From contig JASMHM010000002.1 of the NCBI GenBank assembly GCA_030750765.1, positions 1 to 64,000 of the forward strand: DNA of 64,000 nucleotides, in the 5' to 3' direction. The notes under the pieces are model-generated. The model was not told where the DNA came from, ran no database searches, and saw nothing but the letters and a program-made list of their open reading frames with translations. Source of the stretch: Candidatus Woesearchaeota archaeon (GTDB lineage: Archaea > Nanobdellota > Nanobdellia > Woesearchaeales > ARS49). Position numbers and translations under genes: made by a program. Below are positions 17,235-24,497 of the stretch, one piece after another (positions within the stretch are counted from its first letter, which is position 1; the number at the start of each line of letters is the position of its first letter).

Positions 17235-17792
17235 CTATCTTAACTTCTTAGCATCCTTATCTCGAATATCCCACACCTCAGAAGGGATGGGGCTTAGCTC
17301 GCCTGCATCAAGAATGTAGTCCACGTACAAGTCAGCATCGAGTTGAGATATGCTTGTACAAACACGTTCACCGTGCTTGTTCGCACTGGTAGAAACAATA
17401 GGGACGCCAGTAGCTTGCAAAAGCTTAGTGATAGGGTGGTCGGGAATCCTTACCCCAATACTGGCATGGGGTGCTACCTCTTTCAAAAGGTCGGTATCTT
17501 TCTTGTCCATGATGAAGGTGAGCTTTCCTGGCAACTCTTTCAAACGTTCTCGGTGTCTACTATCACAGTTTTCCATGATCCAGGCCATGCTGGGTGCGAT
17601 AACGCTAAACGGAGCGTCTGTTTTTTTCAATTCCCGCAATTTCTTCACCGCTTTAGGATTTGAAGCATCACATCCTATCCCATACACAGTATCGGTAGGG
17701 TAGATGAGGAGTTTTCCCTTCAAAAGCTCGAACTTTAGGTCTTCCTGGACTGAGGGTGTTGTTTGCACGTCTTGCCACGAGATGATTTTCAT
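17235..17792 (-). CDS. Threonylcarbamoyl-AMP synthase (Sua5/YrdC family)
   Basis: The enzyme makes L-threonylcarbamoyladenylate for the t6A37 modification of ANN-decoding tRNAs. The YrdC core is clear: LLKGKLLIYPTDTVYGIGCDA, KKTDAPFSVIAPS, SIGVRIPDHP and PIVSTSANKHGE. At 185 aa it is the short form without the Sua5 C-terminal domain. ATG 17792 is preferred over the track start (17945), which would add 51 residues unlike the family. A TATA-like TTTATTAAT lies about 25 nt upstream. It is convergent with the vWA operon. Confidence 0.9.
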   Translation of the reverse strand: MKIISWQDVQTTPSVQEDLKFELLKGKLLIYPTDTVYGIGCDASNPKAVKKLRELKKTDAPFSVIAPSMAWIMENCDSRHRERLKELPGKLTFIMDKKDTDLLKEVAPHASIGVRIPDHPITKLLQATGVPIVSTSANKHGERVCTSISQLDADLYVDYILDAGELSPIPSEVWDIRDKDAKKLR

Positions 17793-17865
17793 TGTTTTTG
17801 GAGAACATCCATGATTAATAAACCTTGCCAGTAGGCTTTTAAAGGCGAGTTGCTTGTCAGAGTGG

Positions 17866-18645
17866 ATGAGTAAGGTCAAGCAAGCGCTGGGAGAGTTGCG
17901 GCGAAGCGTGCTCTCCGTGGTGTTGTTCCAAAAATACATCGACACCTTAGTTGTTTTTTCTCTGAGCTTTCTAGCGACAGTCCTCGTCAGTGTGAACTGG
18001 CTATGGGCCTTTGTACCTACTGTTCTTTACTTGTTCATCCACTGCTGGGGAGGCCTCAAAGAGGCTAAGCTGGCAGAGGTAGAGGCAAAAGTGCCGGAGA
18101 TGGAGATGCAGCTGAGAACGGTGGCGGATAACGAAGGACATGAGAACGCGGTCATGAAGGAATTGCAAGATGACGTGTTGCAGCGCATGAAGAAGGTCAA
18201 GACTAGCGCCTTTGTCCATTTTGGAAGGATAGGCGTCAGAGTGATGTCGTTGGTTTTTTTAAGTTTGATCACCATCTTTGTCAGTGCAAGCAACATACAA
18301 TTCATGGACTTGCCCACAACCATAGACGCTATCCGTTCTGGGGAACGACCAGACCATGACCTTAACGCTTCCTTGCTAGAATTGTTACAAAACGACAGCG
18401 AATACCAATACGGCAATCGTAGTGTGGCAGAGCTAGGCTATGAAGAGTTGGAATTGAAGATCAGTCCTGTCATGAGCGAGATCGAGATTGGCCAGGTGGA
18501 AGATCCTACCCAACAACAATTTTCTGAACGAGCAGGGGTTGCTGGCAAAGCACAAAAAACTGGCGGCACGTACCAAGAGTCAGAAAAGGTGAAAGAAAAC
18601 TATGAGTTAGTGCAAAAATACTTCACCGATATTAGCGGGAAGTAA
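17866..18645 (+). CDS. Membrane protein of unknown function
   Basis: Two hydrophobic hairpin segments (about residues 28-63) and a third helix (about 125-147) surround a coiled-coil loop, and a hydrophilic 110-residue tail follows. No family is recognised. The track start TTG 17854 is replaced by ATG 17866, about 25 nt after the TATA CTTTTAAAG (17836-17844). It lies near the vWA operon but on its own promoter. Its last 14 bases overlap the convergent DUF167 gene. Confidence 0.6.
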   Translation: MSKVKQALGELRRSVLSVVLFQKYIDTLVVFSLSFLATVLVSVNWLWAFVPTVLYLFIHCWGGLKEAKLAEVEAKVPEMEMQLRTVADNEGHENAVMKELQDDVLQRMKKVKTSAFVHFGRIGVRVMSLVFLSLITIFVSASNIQFMDLPTTIDAIRSGERPDHDLNASLLELLQNDSEYQYGNRSVAELGYEELELKISPVMSEIEIGQVEDPTQQQFSERAGVAGKAQKTGGTYQESEKVKENYELVQKYFTDISGK

Positions 18646-18841
18646 TCTCGATAACTTTCATCCTTGATGTTTTTCCTCGAAGAATTCTCACGTCAGATTT
18701 GTGCACGTTGTACTGTTTGGCAACCAAGGCAATCACGGCTAGGTTTGCCTCTCCACCTACTGGTTTAGCCTTGACATATGCCTTGCCAGCAGAGAGCTTT
18801 TCTTGCCTGGCGTTAGGGATAACACGAATCGTGAGTCGCAT
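18632..18841 (-). CDS. YggU/DUF167 family protein
   Basis: The 69 aa product matches the small DUF167 fold: MRLTIRVIPNARQEKL, YVKAKPVGGEANLAVIALVA and ILRGKTSRMKVIEI. The family is widespread and its function is unknown. The ATG at 18841, not the track start at 18916, fits the family N-terminus. A TTTATAAA element 20-27 nt upstream serves it and also the divergent gene at 18890. Confidence 0.85.
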   Translation of the reverse strand: MRLTIRVIPNARQEKLSAGKAYVKAKPVGGEANLAVIALVAKQYNVHKSDVRILRGKTSRMKVIEITSR

Positions 18842-18850
18842 GGAATGAGA

Positions 18851-18868
18851 ACTGATCAGTTTTATAAA
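18851..18868. promoter_or_regulatory. Shared self-complementary TATA box with adjacent 10-bp palindrome
   Basis: TTTATAAA (18861-18868) equals its own reverse complement. It lies 20 nt from the start codon of the minus gene (18841) and 22 nt from the start of the plus gene (18890), the right distance for both. No second TATA exists in the 48-bp gap. Next to it ACTGATCAGT (18851-18860) is a perfect palindrome, a possible operator. Confidence 0.65.
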
Positions 18869-18889
18869 AGGCTTGACATTAGAGATTGT

Positions 18890-19279
18890 ATGAGTGAAGA
18901 TCCTGTGATTCTGCATGCAGTCAATCTAGGGATACTGGTGCAGAAGAGCGTGAATCCGCTGCCTGATTTGGTGTTGGATGTAGGTCCAAGGCTGTACAAG
19001 ATCTTTCCAGTAATCCAGGAGGAGGATGTCCTCACGCTTACATGGGATAGTGATGAGTATGTTGGAGACCATGAAGGTTGTTTGAGGGCGATGTTTGATT
19101 TGGTTCCCCGAGGGATCCGGACGGCCCTCGTCACTACACATTCGCAGGTGTATCAGACCCTTGAAAACTTGATGACCCCTAGTGGTGATGATGGTTACTC
19201 ACAGGTCAACGGTGGGCATTTCATTCTCCTGCTCTACCGAAACGGCCCTGAGCCCATAGTTGAAGAATCCACGAACTGA
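18890..19279 (+). CDS. Hypothetical protein, 129 aa
   Basis: Unrecognised soluble acidic protein. The start is ATG 18890 rather than the track's 18803, because the only TATA (18861-18868) is 22 nt upstream and the longer form would run across it. The 3' end overlaps the convergent DUF1461 gene by 59 bases. Confidence 0.5.
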   Translation: MSEDPVILHAVNLGILVQKSVNPLPDLVLDVGPRLYKIFPVIQEEDVLTLTWDSDEYVGDHEGCLRAMFDLVPRGIRTALVTTHSQVYQTLENLMTPSGDDGYSQVNGGHFILLLYRNGPEPIVEESTN

Positions 19280-19826
19280 CTACGAAGATCAAAACGATCA
19301 TTAATAGCATATCAATAAAGAATATTTCTGGAAGTAATCGTATAAGGTAGGCATCCGGAGGGAAGATATAGTTCCCTTGAGGAAAGAACCATTCATGGAA
19401 CCAAACAAAGCTTCTGCTGAAAAAGACCATGATGATGGCTAAGGGTGCTAATAACCATATTGCTTGTTTGGAAGCGGTCAGCAAGGCTTTTCTCTTGTCA
19501 GGAAGTAAAAGTACACATCCTACAGTACACCACAAGAATAGGGCAAACGCTGCGGTGATGGAGTGCATGACATCCTTGACATCTGACATGTGGCTTCTCT
19601 CGTTGTCGGTGATATCCAAATTAAGCTCTTTTTGCCATAAGAAGTACGCAATCATGCTGTTGGCTGCCTTGTCCGGCTCTCCTACCCCAAAAGTGTCGTA
19701 GGTTCCTGCATGCCAAAAACCTAAACTGTAGGCTAGTGGGTTGTACATAACCAAATTTGCGCTTAATAATAGTAGCGTTATCGGGAGTAGGGCTATGAGA
19801 ACATGGAGCACGATGGTGTTCCGCAT
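19221..19826 (-). CDS. DUF1461-type integral membrane protein
   Basis: About 200 aa with four to five membrane helices. The second half carries the DUF1461-like block SFVWFHEWFFPQGNYIFPPD, then LLPEIFFIDM. Function unknown. ATG 19826 (MRNTIVLHVL) is chosen over the track start (19931) because a TATA (TTTATAAA, about 19847-19854) lies 25 nt upstream. It has a 59-base convergent overlap with the preceding gene. Confidence 0.72.
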   Translation of the reverse strand: MRNTIVLHVLIALLPITLLLLSANLVMYNPLAYSLGFWHAGTYDTFGVGEPDKAANSMIAYFLWQKELNLDITDNERSHMSDVKDVMHSITAAFALFLWCTVGCVLLLPDKRKALLTASKQAIWLLAPLAIIMVFFSRSFVWFHEWFFPQGNYIFPPDAYLIRLLPEIFFIDMLLMIVLIFVVSSWILQLWAQGRFGRAGE

Positions 19827-19921
19827 CCTTACAACCTGAACCGAACCTTTATAAACCTTAACTCTATCTTTAGTCTTACAGGGAATGGATATATTCCACT
19901 TTCTCCCTGATTTCGAAGACG

Positions 19922-20275
19922 ATGACACCACAAGAACATGACACTACAGTGATGGATGCTTACTTAGACACATCTGGTTGTTTTCATGTTAAAGGTCCGG
20001 ATGATTCGATTTTTTTTGAGAGACAGACAGATCAACAACTGATGAGGGTAACTCGCGAGCAGGTTCTACAAAGCGACAGATACCGAGGATTCCAAGCAGG
20101 GTATGGCAGTAATGCGCAATGCTGGAGAAAGGTTCCCAGGCCTAAAGTCGAAGAAGGTGATTGTGCTTTGCGGACACTCGTTGGTATCCGTCTAGGATGG
20201 TCTTTTACGATTAACCAAGCGGTTTCTCAAAGTGATGGTAAGAACGGTAGCGGGCATACGGCATCCCCACAATAA
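19922..20275 (+). CDS. Hypothetical protein, 117 aa
   Basis: No family is recognised. The product is hydrophilic, with an N-terminal phrase MDAYLDTSGCFHVKGPDDS. The start is ATG 19922 or ATG 19952; a GATATAT about 32 nt before 19922 is a possible TATA. Its final 65 bases overlap the convergent membrane gene, so part of the C-terminus may be fortuitous. Confidence 0.4.
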   Translation: MTPQEHDTTVMDAYLDTSGCFHVKGPDDSIFFERQTDQQLMRVTREQVLQSDRYRGFQAGYGSNAQCWRKVPRPKVEEGDCALRTLVGIRLGWSFTINQAVSQSDGKNGSGHTASPQ

Positions 20276-20567
20276 CTATTAGGAATACTACCACCCAGAC
20301 GATCATTATTAACAACGGTGGGCGTGATTGCAAACTAGAAAGCATGACGCTAAACGCAATAATCGCCCCCACAAAGGGTGCGAGAATACAAACAATCTTT
20401 CCTGCGTGCGTGTTTAAACGAATACTCCTAAACAACAAGCTTGGTTCTTTTCTGAGATGCTCAACATAGCATTCGTTATGGTATCCCCACACCTTCAACC
20501 CTTGTAAAGCAGTGGTGAGCTCGTTCTTAGAAGCAATAACTTTTCCGCATCTATGACACTCAACCAT
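20211..20567 (-). CDS. Small membrane protein with N-terminal zinc-binding motif
   Basis: 118 aa. Residues 4-7 are CHRC and a second His/Cys set (YHNEC) follows at about 29-33, consistent with a small zinc ribbon or LIM-like knuckle. Two membrane helices follow (about 57-76 and 85-103). No named family. The TATA TTAAATAC lies about 25 nt upstream of the ATG. Confidence 0.6.
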   Translation of the reverse strand: MVECHRCGKVIASKNELTTALQGLKVWGYHNECYVEHLRKEPSLLFRSIRLNTHAGKIVCILAPFVGAIIAFSVMLSSLQSRPPLLIMIVWVVVFLIVIVGMPYARYRSYHHFEKPLG

Positions 20568-20591
20568 GTGCTTACCTCACTGTTTTTGTAT

Positions 20592-21116
20592 TTAAGCGTT
20601 GCGCATACGCAGGCTCATTTGTTTGGCCATAACCGTCTTTTGTTTGTTGTCCACCGTAATCTCTGCTTTCCTAACTTTGGTGCAGGGCATGGCTAGCTTG
20701 TGCACTTCTACCTCGAAGCCGAGTTGTTGGAGTTTTGGGATGCACTTCTTTTGGCTTTTCTGTAATTGTTCGTGGCCTAGCTTGCACTCCACAAACTTGA
20801 AGCGTCCGTTTCGGTGGCAAAGAAAGTCGGGCATGCCGTGATGGACGATGTTTAGATATTTTAGATGGCAAAGCGTGCCGGTTCTGTGCTTTTCTAACAG
20901 CTTACGCAGCCTTTCGTACTTTTTCTTTACGTTCGGATACAGGTTGGGGCGTAGTGTGATGTCTATGAGTGCGCTACGCCACACCTCCCACCCTTGCTTT
21001 TCTAGTCTTTTTTTCAAGTACTTTTCGGATAATCCTCTTCTTTGGGTGGGCATGAATAGCATGGGCACGTAGATGTGCTTTACTGGCTCGTACTCGAATA
21101 TTTGTGTCTGGCTCAC
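20592..21116 (-). CDS. Stand-alone VRR-NUC type nuclease
   Basis: The C-terminal half matches the VRR-NUC branch of PD-(D/E)xK nucleases: GMPDFLCHRNGRFKFVECK (Asp and Glu-x-Lys), then a helix SQKKCIPKLQQLGFEVEVHK. The N-terminus has LSEKYLKKRLEKQGWEVWR as in related resolvase-like proteins. Likely a structure-specific or phage-type endonuclease (inference). GTG 21116 fits the TATA (TTTTAAGC, about 21138) better than the track TTG at 21122. Confidence 0.75.
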   Translation of the reverse strand: MSQTQIFEYEPVKHIYVPMLFMPTQRRGLSEKYLKKRLEKQGWEVWRSALIDITLRPNLYPNVKKKYERLRKLLEKHRTGTLCHLKYLNIVHHGMPDFLCHRNGRFKFVECKLGHEQLQKSQKKCIPKLQQLGFEVEVHKLAMPCTKVRKAEITVDNKQKTVMAKQMSLRMRNA

Positions 21117-21168
21117 CCACAAAAGAAGCGTTTTGTGCTTAAAACCTTCACGCGTCCATGTCCAGTGT

Positions 21169-21468
21169 CTAGTGGGTCTGTACGATTCTAAACCCGCTGC
21201 CTTCTACACGTATATGTACATTCTCGCCTTCTTGAAGTCCGAGAGCGACTTCGACATCTTTTGGCAGACGAAGGATGAGGTTGCTGCGTATTCTTCCGAG
21301 CTTTGCTATCACGTCTTGTTTTTTCAGTTTGTTGAGTAAGAGGATTCTTTCCGCCTGCTCGGGGTGATAGTATCTCTGACCACAAGAACATGTCCCGCCA
21401 TCGATCTGGTGGCTGTTGAATCGCATCTTGGCTATCTTCATTTTTTTGTCGCATCTATCGCATTTCAT
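21169..21468 (-). CDS. Probable antitoxin: zinc ribbon plus AbrB/SpoVT domain
   Basis: Residues 3-6 are CDRC and about residues 27-29 form a second knuckle (CSCG), making an N-terminal zinc ribbon like YgiT/MqsA antitoxins. The C-terminal 50 residues (LGRIRSNLILRLPKDVEVALGL, then VHIRVEGSGFRIV) are an AbrB/MazE-like swapped-hairpin DNA-binding domain. It starts inside the stop of the upstream toxin-like gene (4-nt ATGA overlap), the usual TA arrangement. ATG 21468 is used rather than the track 21504. Confidence 0.7.
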   Translation of the reverse strand: MKCDRCDKKMKIAKMRFNSHQIDGGTCSCGQRYYHPEQAERILLLNKLKKQDVIAKLGRIRSNLILRLPKDVEVALGLQEGENVHIRVEGSGFRIVQTH

Positions 21469-21739
21469 TTTGTGAACCTTCCAAAGTGTATGAGCCTCCA
21501 GCATGGCTCTCTTTCAATATCGTCGTAGTCTTTCGCAATGACTGCGTTGTATGTTTTTGTACCCTTATCCATCCATCTCTCGATGGTGCCTTCTTTTCTT
21601 TTTCTTGGCGCGTCATACCCTTCCTCGAGGATATCAACAACTTCATGCATAGATGCACATTCTTTGATGAGCTCTCGCATGGCTGCATGAGCTTTAGGCG
21701 CCCAAGCAATTTTCTCTTCGAGACCGTCTTTTGTAGCAT
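21465..21739 (-). CDS. Probable toxin (DUF4258-like), start region frameshifted
   Basis: The intact frame gives MRELIKECASMHEVVDILEE ... WRLIHFGRF (71 aa from ATG 21680), but the same frame reads convincingly further upstream (DGLEEKIAWAPKAHAAM) without a start codon. A TATA box (TTTTTAAGG, about 21760-21768) points to ATG 21739 in the neighbouring frame. Adding one A to the A4 run at 21729-21732 joins them into a 92 aa protein. The layout resembles DUF4258/RelE-type toxins. Either an assembly error or a disabled toxin. Confidence 0.6.
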
Positions 21740-21779
21740 GGAATACAAAGGTAAAACATCCTTAAAAACATGAGCTGGA

Positions 21780-22592
21780 TTACGGCATTTGGTTCTTGAA
21801 AAACTCGTACATGTTAACCGCCTCTGCAGTGATGTGCAAATCATCAACTTCGGTGAGGTACTCGGCAAGATGGGGGAGTGTACAATGCCTTCTTGCGAGC
21901 GCTTGTAGAGGTGGGTATTTCCATCCGTGTTCGTCAACGATGACCTCCGAGATGTCATGCGCGTACGCTGCACCCATCATGAAGCACGCATGACGATTCC
22001 AGTCCTTATTCGCAGGAAAGTACGCAACAATGAGGTCAAAGCGGGGCATGTGGCGAGACTCCTGGTAAGCATCTTCAGAGAACAACACCGTTCTATCTGG
22101 TCGTGCCTCTCGAACTTCTGTGTAGGTATTATCTATTGCCTCGTCCACCTCGCCGCATATCAAGACGGTGTTGACAAGCAAACGCTCATCCGTGCCTGCG
22201 GGGTACTTGCTTTCGATGTATGCATCCTTTTTCTCAAGATTTGGGTTTGTTTTCAGAAAGTCAATGGCTTCGTCCAAGCTAGAAAAATGGCTGTCTGCCA
22301 ATTGTTCAAGTAAGGGATCGGGGGTGTCCTCATCCACCACGATGAGATGGTTGCCATGCGCTTGTGCCACCCCAATCTCTGCGTAGCTCATCACACCCCT
22401 GCTTTTTCCTTTGGGGAAAACAGCGAGAGCGACGGGGCACTCTTCTGCTTCCTTCAAGTCATCATACGCAAGCTTGAGTACCGAGGATTGTCGATGTTTT
22501 CTAGGATCGGAAAAGGAAAGATTAGGTAACGCTTGGATGATGCCATCCCGGAAGCCATGAAAAGAACCAATCAGATACACTTTGTTGGACAT
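21780..22592 (-). CDS. Protein with two deoxyribosyltransferase-like domains
   Basis: About 270 aa in two tandem halves. Half one has VYLIGSFHGFRDG, a D/E-rich middle, and SYAEIGVAQAHGNHLIVV, matching nucleoside 2-deoxyribosyltransferase (NDT) folds in which the Glu is catalytic. Half two (VLICGEVDEAIDNTYTEVRE, FDLIVAYFPANKDWNRHACF, MMGAAYAHDI) repeats the pattern without that Glu. Role unknown; base or nucleoside handling is inference. ATG 22592 (MSNKVYLIG) is preferred to the track start 22661. Confidence 0.65.
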   Translation of the reverse strand: MSNKVYLIGSFHGFRDGIIQALPNLSFSDPRKHRQSSVLKLAYDDLKEAEECPVALAVFPKGKSRGVMSYAEIGVAQAHGNHLIVVDEDTPDPLLEQLADSHFSSLDEAIDFLKTNPNLEKKDAYIESKYPAGTDERLLVNTVLICGEVDEAIDNTYTEVREARPDRTVLFSEDAYQESRHMPRFDLIVAYFPANKDWNRHACFMMGAAYAHDISEVIVDEHGWKYPPLQALARRHCTLPHLAEYLTEVDDLHITAEAVNMYEFFKNQMP

Positions 22593-22626
22593 CGTGGGAA
22601 AGATGGAGCTTGGCTTAAGAAGATAG

Positions 22627-22902
22627 TTATTCTGTACTATGATACATCGAATCAATACCATTCTGGAGGAAATAACCCTCGCCGTTGGGGTCGAAGACCT
22701 TTTTTATGGCAACACCTTGATCGTTCTTAACAATGTCGTAACTACCCAAGAATTTCTTTCCATCAGGTCGGACACCCACTGCTAGTGGCGTTTCAACAAC
22801 TGTGGTAGGGAGGGTAACTTTGGATTTTATCTCGGACGTGCATCCTGCAATGATTACGGCGAGTGCTGTACTTCCCAAGATTCCAAGTATACGTAACCTC
22901 AT
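22627..22902 (-). CDS. Small putative lipoprotein
   Basis: 91 aa from ATG 22902 with a clear signal peptide and lipobox (ILGILGSTALAVIIAGC). The mature part is short (about 70 aa), hydrophilic and unassigned. The TATA (ATATATAAA, about 22924-22933) sits 25 nt upstream; the track start (22941) lies beyond it and is rejected. It ends 34 bases before the next gene's start. Confidence 0.65.
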   Translation of the reverse strand: MRLRILGILGSTALAVIIAGCTSEIKSKVTLPTTVVETPLAVGVRPDGKKFLGSYDIVKNDQGVAIKKVFDPNGEGYFLQNGIDSMYHSTE

Positions 22903-23041
22903 ATTCTTCTCAATAAGTTCGAGATATATAAATGTGTCCACATATGGCTATTTCACTTCCATAAAGTTAATAAACAAGTTCTTCTCTGAGTATTACTCTA
23001 GGTGAGCAAAGATAACGAGCTATCTCAGGAACGTAGTCCCG

Positions 23042-23407
23042 ATGTTCATGATGTTGTTGACGATTGGTTGTCATACTGTAAACAGCGTGCGTTCTGTCGT
23101 GCTTCCCTACCGATCAACCTACTTTCCTAACACGTTTTTCCAGAGCCAAGAAACCGAAAAAGTAGCTTCCCGAGTCTTCCAGTCTCTCTATGATTCTGAA
23201 GGGACGGCGTTGAGCCCAGAGCAGGCAGCAACCTACATCCGCACCAAGTGGAACCTTCGAACAGACAGAAGAGGAGACGAGTTCGCCCTCGAGAAGGGTG
23301 GCACGTACATTGAAATGTGGGAGGCCAGACGCGTCCACCAAATTTGGGACAAGGCAGACCACATGAGAGCGATAGAAAATATTGTCAAAAAAGATGCTGA
23401 CAAGTAA
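23042..23407 (+). CDS. Hypothetical protein, 121 aa, start or frame uncertain
   Basis: The C-terminal 85 residues look real (SPEQAATYIRTKWNLRTDRR, GGTYIEMWEARRVHQIWDKA). The listed start gives MFMMLLTIGCH, a very short signal-like stretch. A TATA-like GTTAATAAA (22966-22974) points instead to GTG 23002 in another frame, which reads SKDNELSQERSPDVHDVVDDWL before stopping, so a frame change is possible. No family is recognised. Confidence 0.4.
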   Translation: MFMMLLTIGCHTVNSVRSVVLPYRSTYFPNTFFQSQETEKVASRVFQSLYDSEGTALSPEQAATYIRTKWNLRTDRRGDEFALEKGGTYIEMWEARRVHQIWDKADHMRAIENIVKKDADK

Positions 23408-23438
23408 GTTTATATTCTAGAACGTTTTGCTCAAGATT

Positions 23439-23912
23439 ATGGAACTCTTAGTTGCCCCGGAACAACAATGGCAAACGCTCAAGAAGTACGCAGTCATCCC
23501 TACAGTTGACTTAATAATAGAATGGGGAGACAAAGGAATACTCTTTGTACGACGTAAGATAGAGCCGTACAAAGGACTTTGGGGCTTTCCTGGATTGCGC
23601 GTGTACAAGCCAGAAGACATCCCTGATGCGATAAGAAGGATTGCTAACGAACAAGTAGGTTTAGATGTTACTGGCTGTGTAGCTATACCGCTAGCGCCAT
23701 TTGTTGGCAAGTTTAAAGATAGACAAGACATCAGCTCTGGGTATTATATCAAACTCTTAGACACTGACCAACACATACAATTAAACGCAGACCATCTAGC
23801 AGGGTACGAATTCTTCAAAGACGTTCCTGAGGGAACGGGAAGCATGTACAAACACTTCTTTGAGGAATACTTAAAGTTAAAACATGGAGAGATCTCTAAG
23901 ATCGAACTATAA
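23439..23912 (+). CDS. Nudix-fold protein resembling GDP-mannose hydrolase
   Basis: 157 aa. The loop KGLWGFPGLRVYKPEDIPDA then RRIANEQVGLDV corresponds to the Nudix region but is degenerate: the usual second Gly is Leu and the REUxEE core reads RIANEQ. GDP-mannose mannosyl hydrolases also lack standard Nudix glutamates, and the RVYKPE spacing matches them. ATG 23439 is chosen because the TATA (GTTTATATT, 23408-23416) precedes it suitably. Its stop and the next start share one base (TAATG). Confidence 0.75.
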   Translation: MELLVAPEQQWQTLKKYAVIPTVDLIIEWGDKGILFVRRKIEPYKGLWGFPGLRVYKPEDIPDAIRRIANEQVGLDVTGCVAIPLAPFVGKFKDRQDISSGYYIKLLDTDQHIQLNADHLAGYEFFKDVPEGTGSMYKHFFEEYLKLKHGEISKIEL

Positions 23913-24265
23913 TGTCAGTGCTTTCTATGGATTTTGATGGGGTGTTATCTGAGTATCATGGTTATCAAGGGAGAGGAAAGTTCGGCAAGCCCCTTCCAGG
24001 TGTGAAAGAATTCTTAGAACGTGTAAAGAACGCAGGCCACAGTTTTGTTGTGCTCACCACGAGAAAGGAAGTAGAATTGGTCAAGGAATGGTTTGTGAAG
24101 AACGAGCTACCTATGCCTACCAAGATAACAAGCGAAAAGGTGGCAGCGTCTGCATATGTGGATGACAGGGCGGTTAATTTTTCTGGAGATTTTGACAAGC
24201 TTGCTAAAGACTTGCAAATCTTTACCGTCCACTGGCGAGACAAGAAAGTGTTCAAAGACTTATAA
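23912..24265 (+). CDS. Small HAD-superfamily phosphatase-like protein
   Basis: 117 aa with HAD motif I (LSMDFDGVLSEYHG, nucleophile Asp), motif II (VVLTTRKE), Lys in TKITSEKVAA, and an acidic motif IV (AYVDDRAVNF). This is the minimal HAD core without cap, as in small magnesium-dependent phosphatases. It starts on the stop of the Nudix gene, so the two enzymes are coexpressed and may act on successive steps of a nucleotide-sugar or phosphate metabolite (inference). Confidence 0.8.
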   Translation: MSVLSMDFDGVLSEYHGYQGRGKFGKPLPGVKEFLERVKNAGHSFVVLTTRKEVELVKEWFVKNELPMPTKITSEKVAASAYVDDRAVNFSGDFDKLAKDLQIFTVHWRDKKVFKDL

Positions 24266-24466
24266 GATTCCTAATCTGAGCAAAGCGCAGCCAACCCATG
24301 CCACCATGATGAGGTACCATACTCCAAACGCTTTGGTTACTGGAAACCATTTGGACATGATGGGGAAGTATTTTTTGTAACATTTTTGCTCTCTCCACGC
24401 AACAATATTGGCGCATAAACTGTCAGCAAGCACAAGATACCACAATATTGCTTCCCAAGGGATCAT
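24260..24466 (-). CDS. Small two-helix membrane protein
   Basis: 68 aa with hydrophobic segments at about residues 5-22 and 45-66 and a basic connecting loop (REQKCYKKYFP). No family. A TATA-like TATTAAGG (about 24485-24492) lies 24 nt upstream, which supports a real gene. It overlaps the end of the HAD gene by 6 bases. Confidence 0.55.
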   Translation of the reverse strand: MIPWEAILWYLVLADSLCANIVAWREQKCYKKYFPIMSKWFPVTKAFGVWYLIMVAWVGCALLRLGIL

Positions 24467-24497
24467 ACTCTTGTCGAAGTCTTCACCTTAATAAGAA

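Noticed and set aside
21455-21973. 172 aa minus ORF overlapping the toxin-like gene
   Set aside because: Basic, Ser-rich out-of-frame reading. Only its ATG at 21739 is of interest as the probable toxin start.
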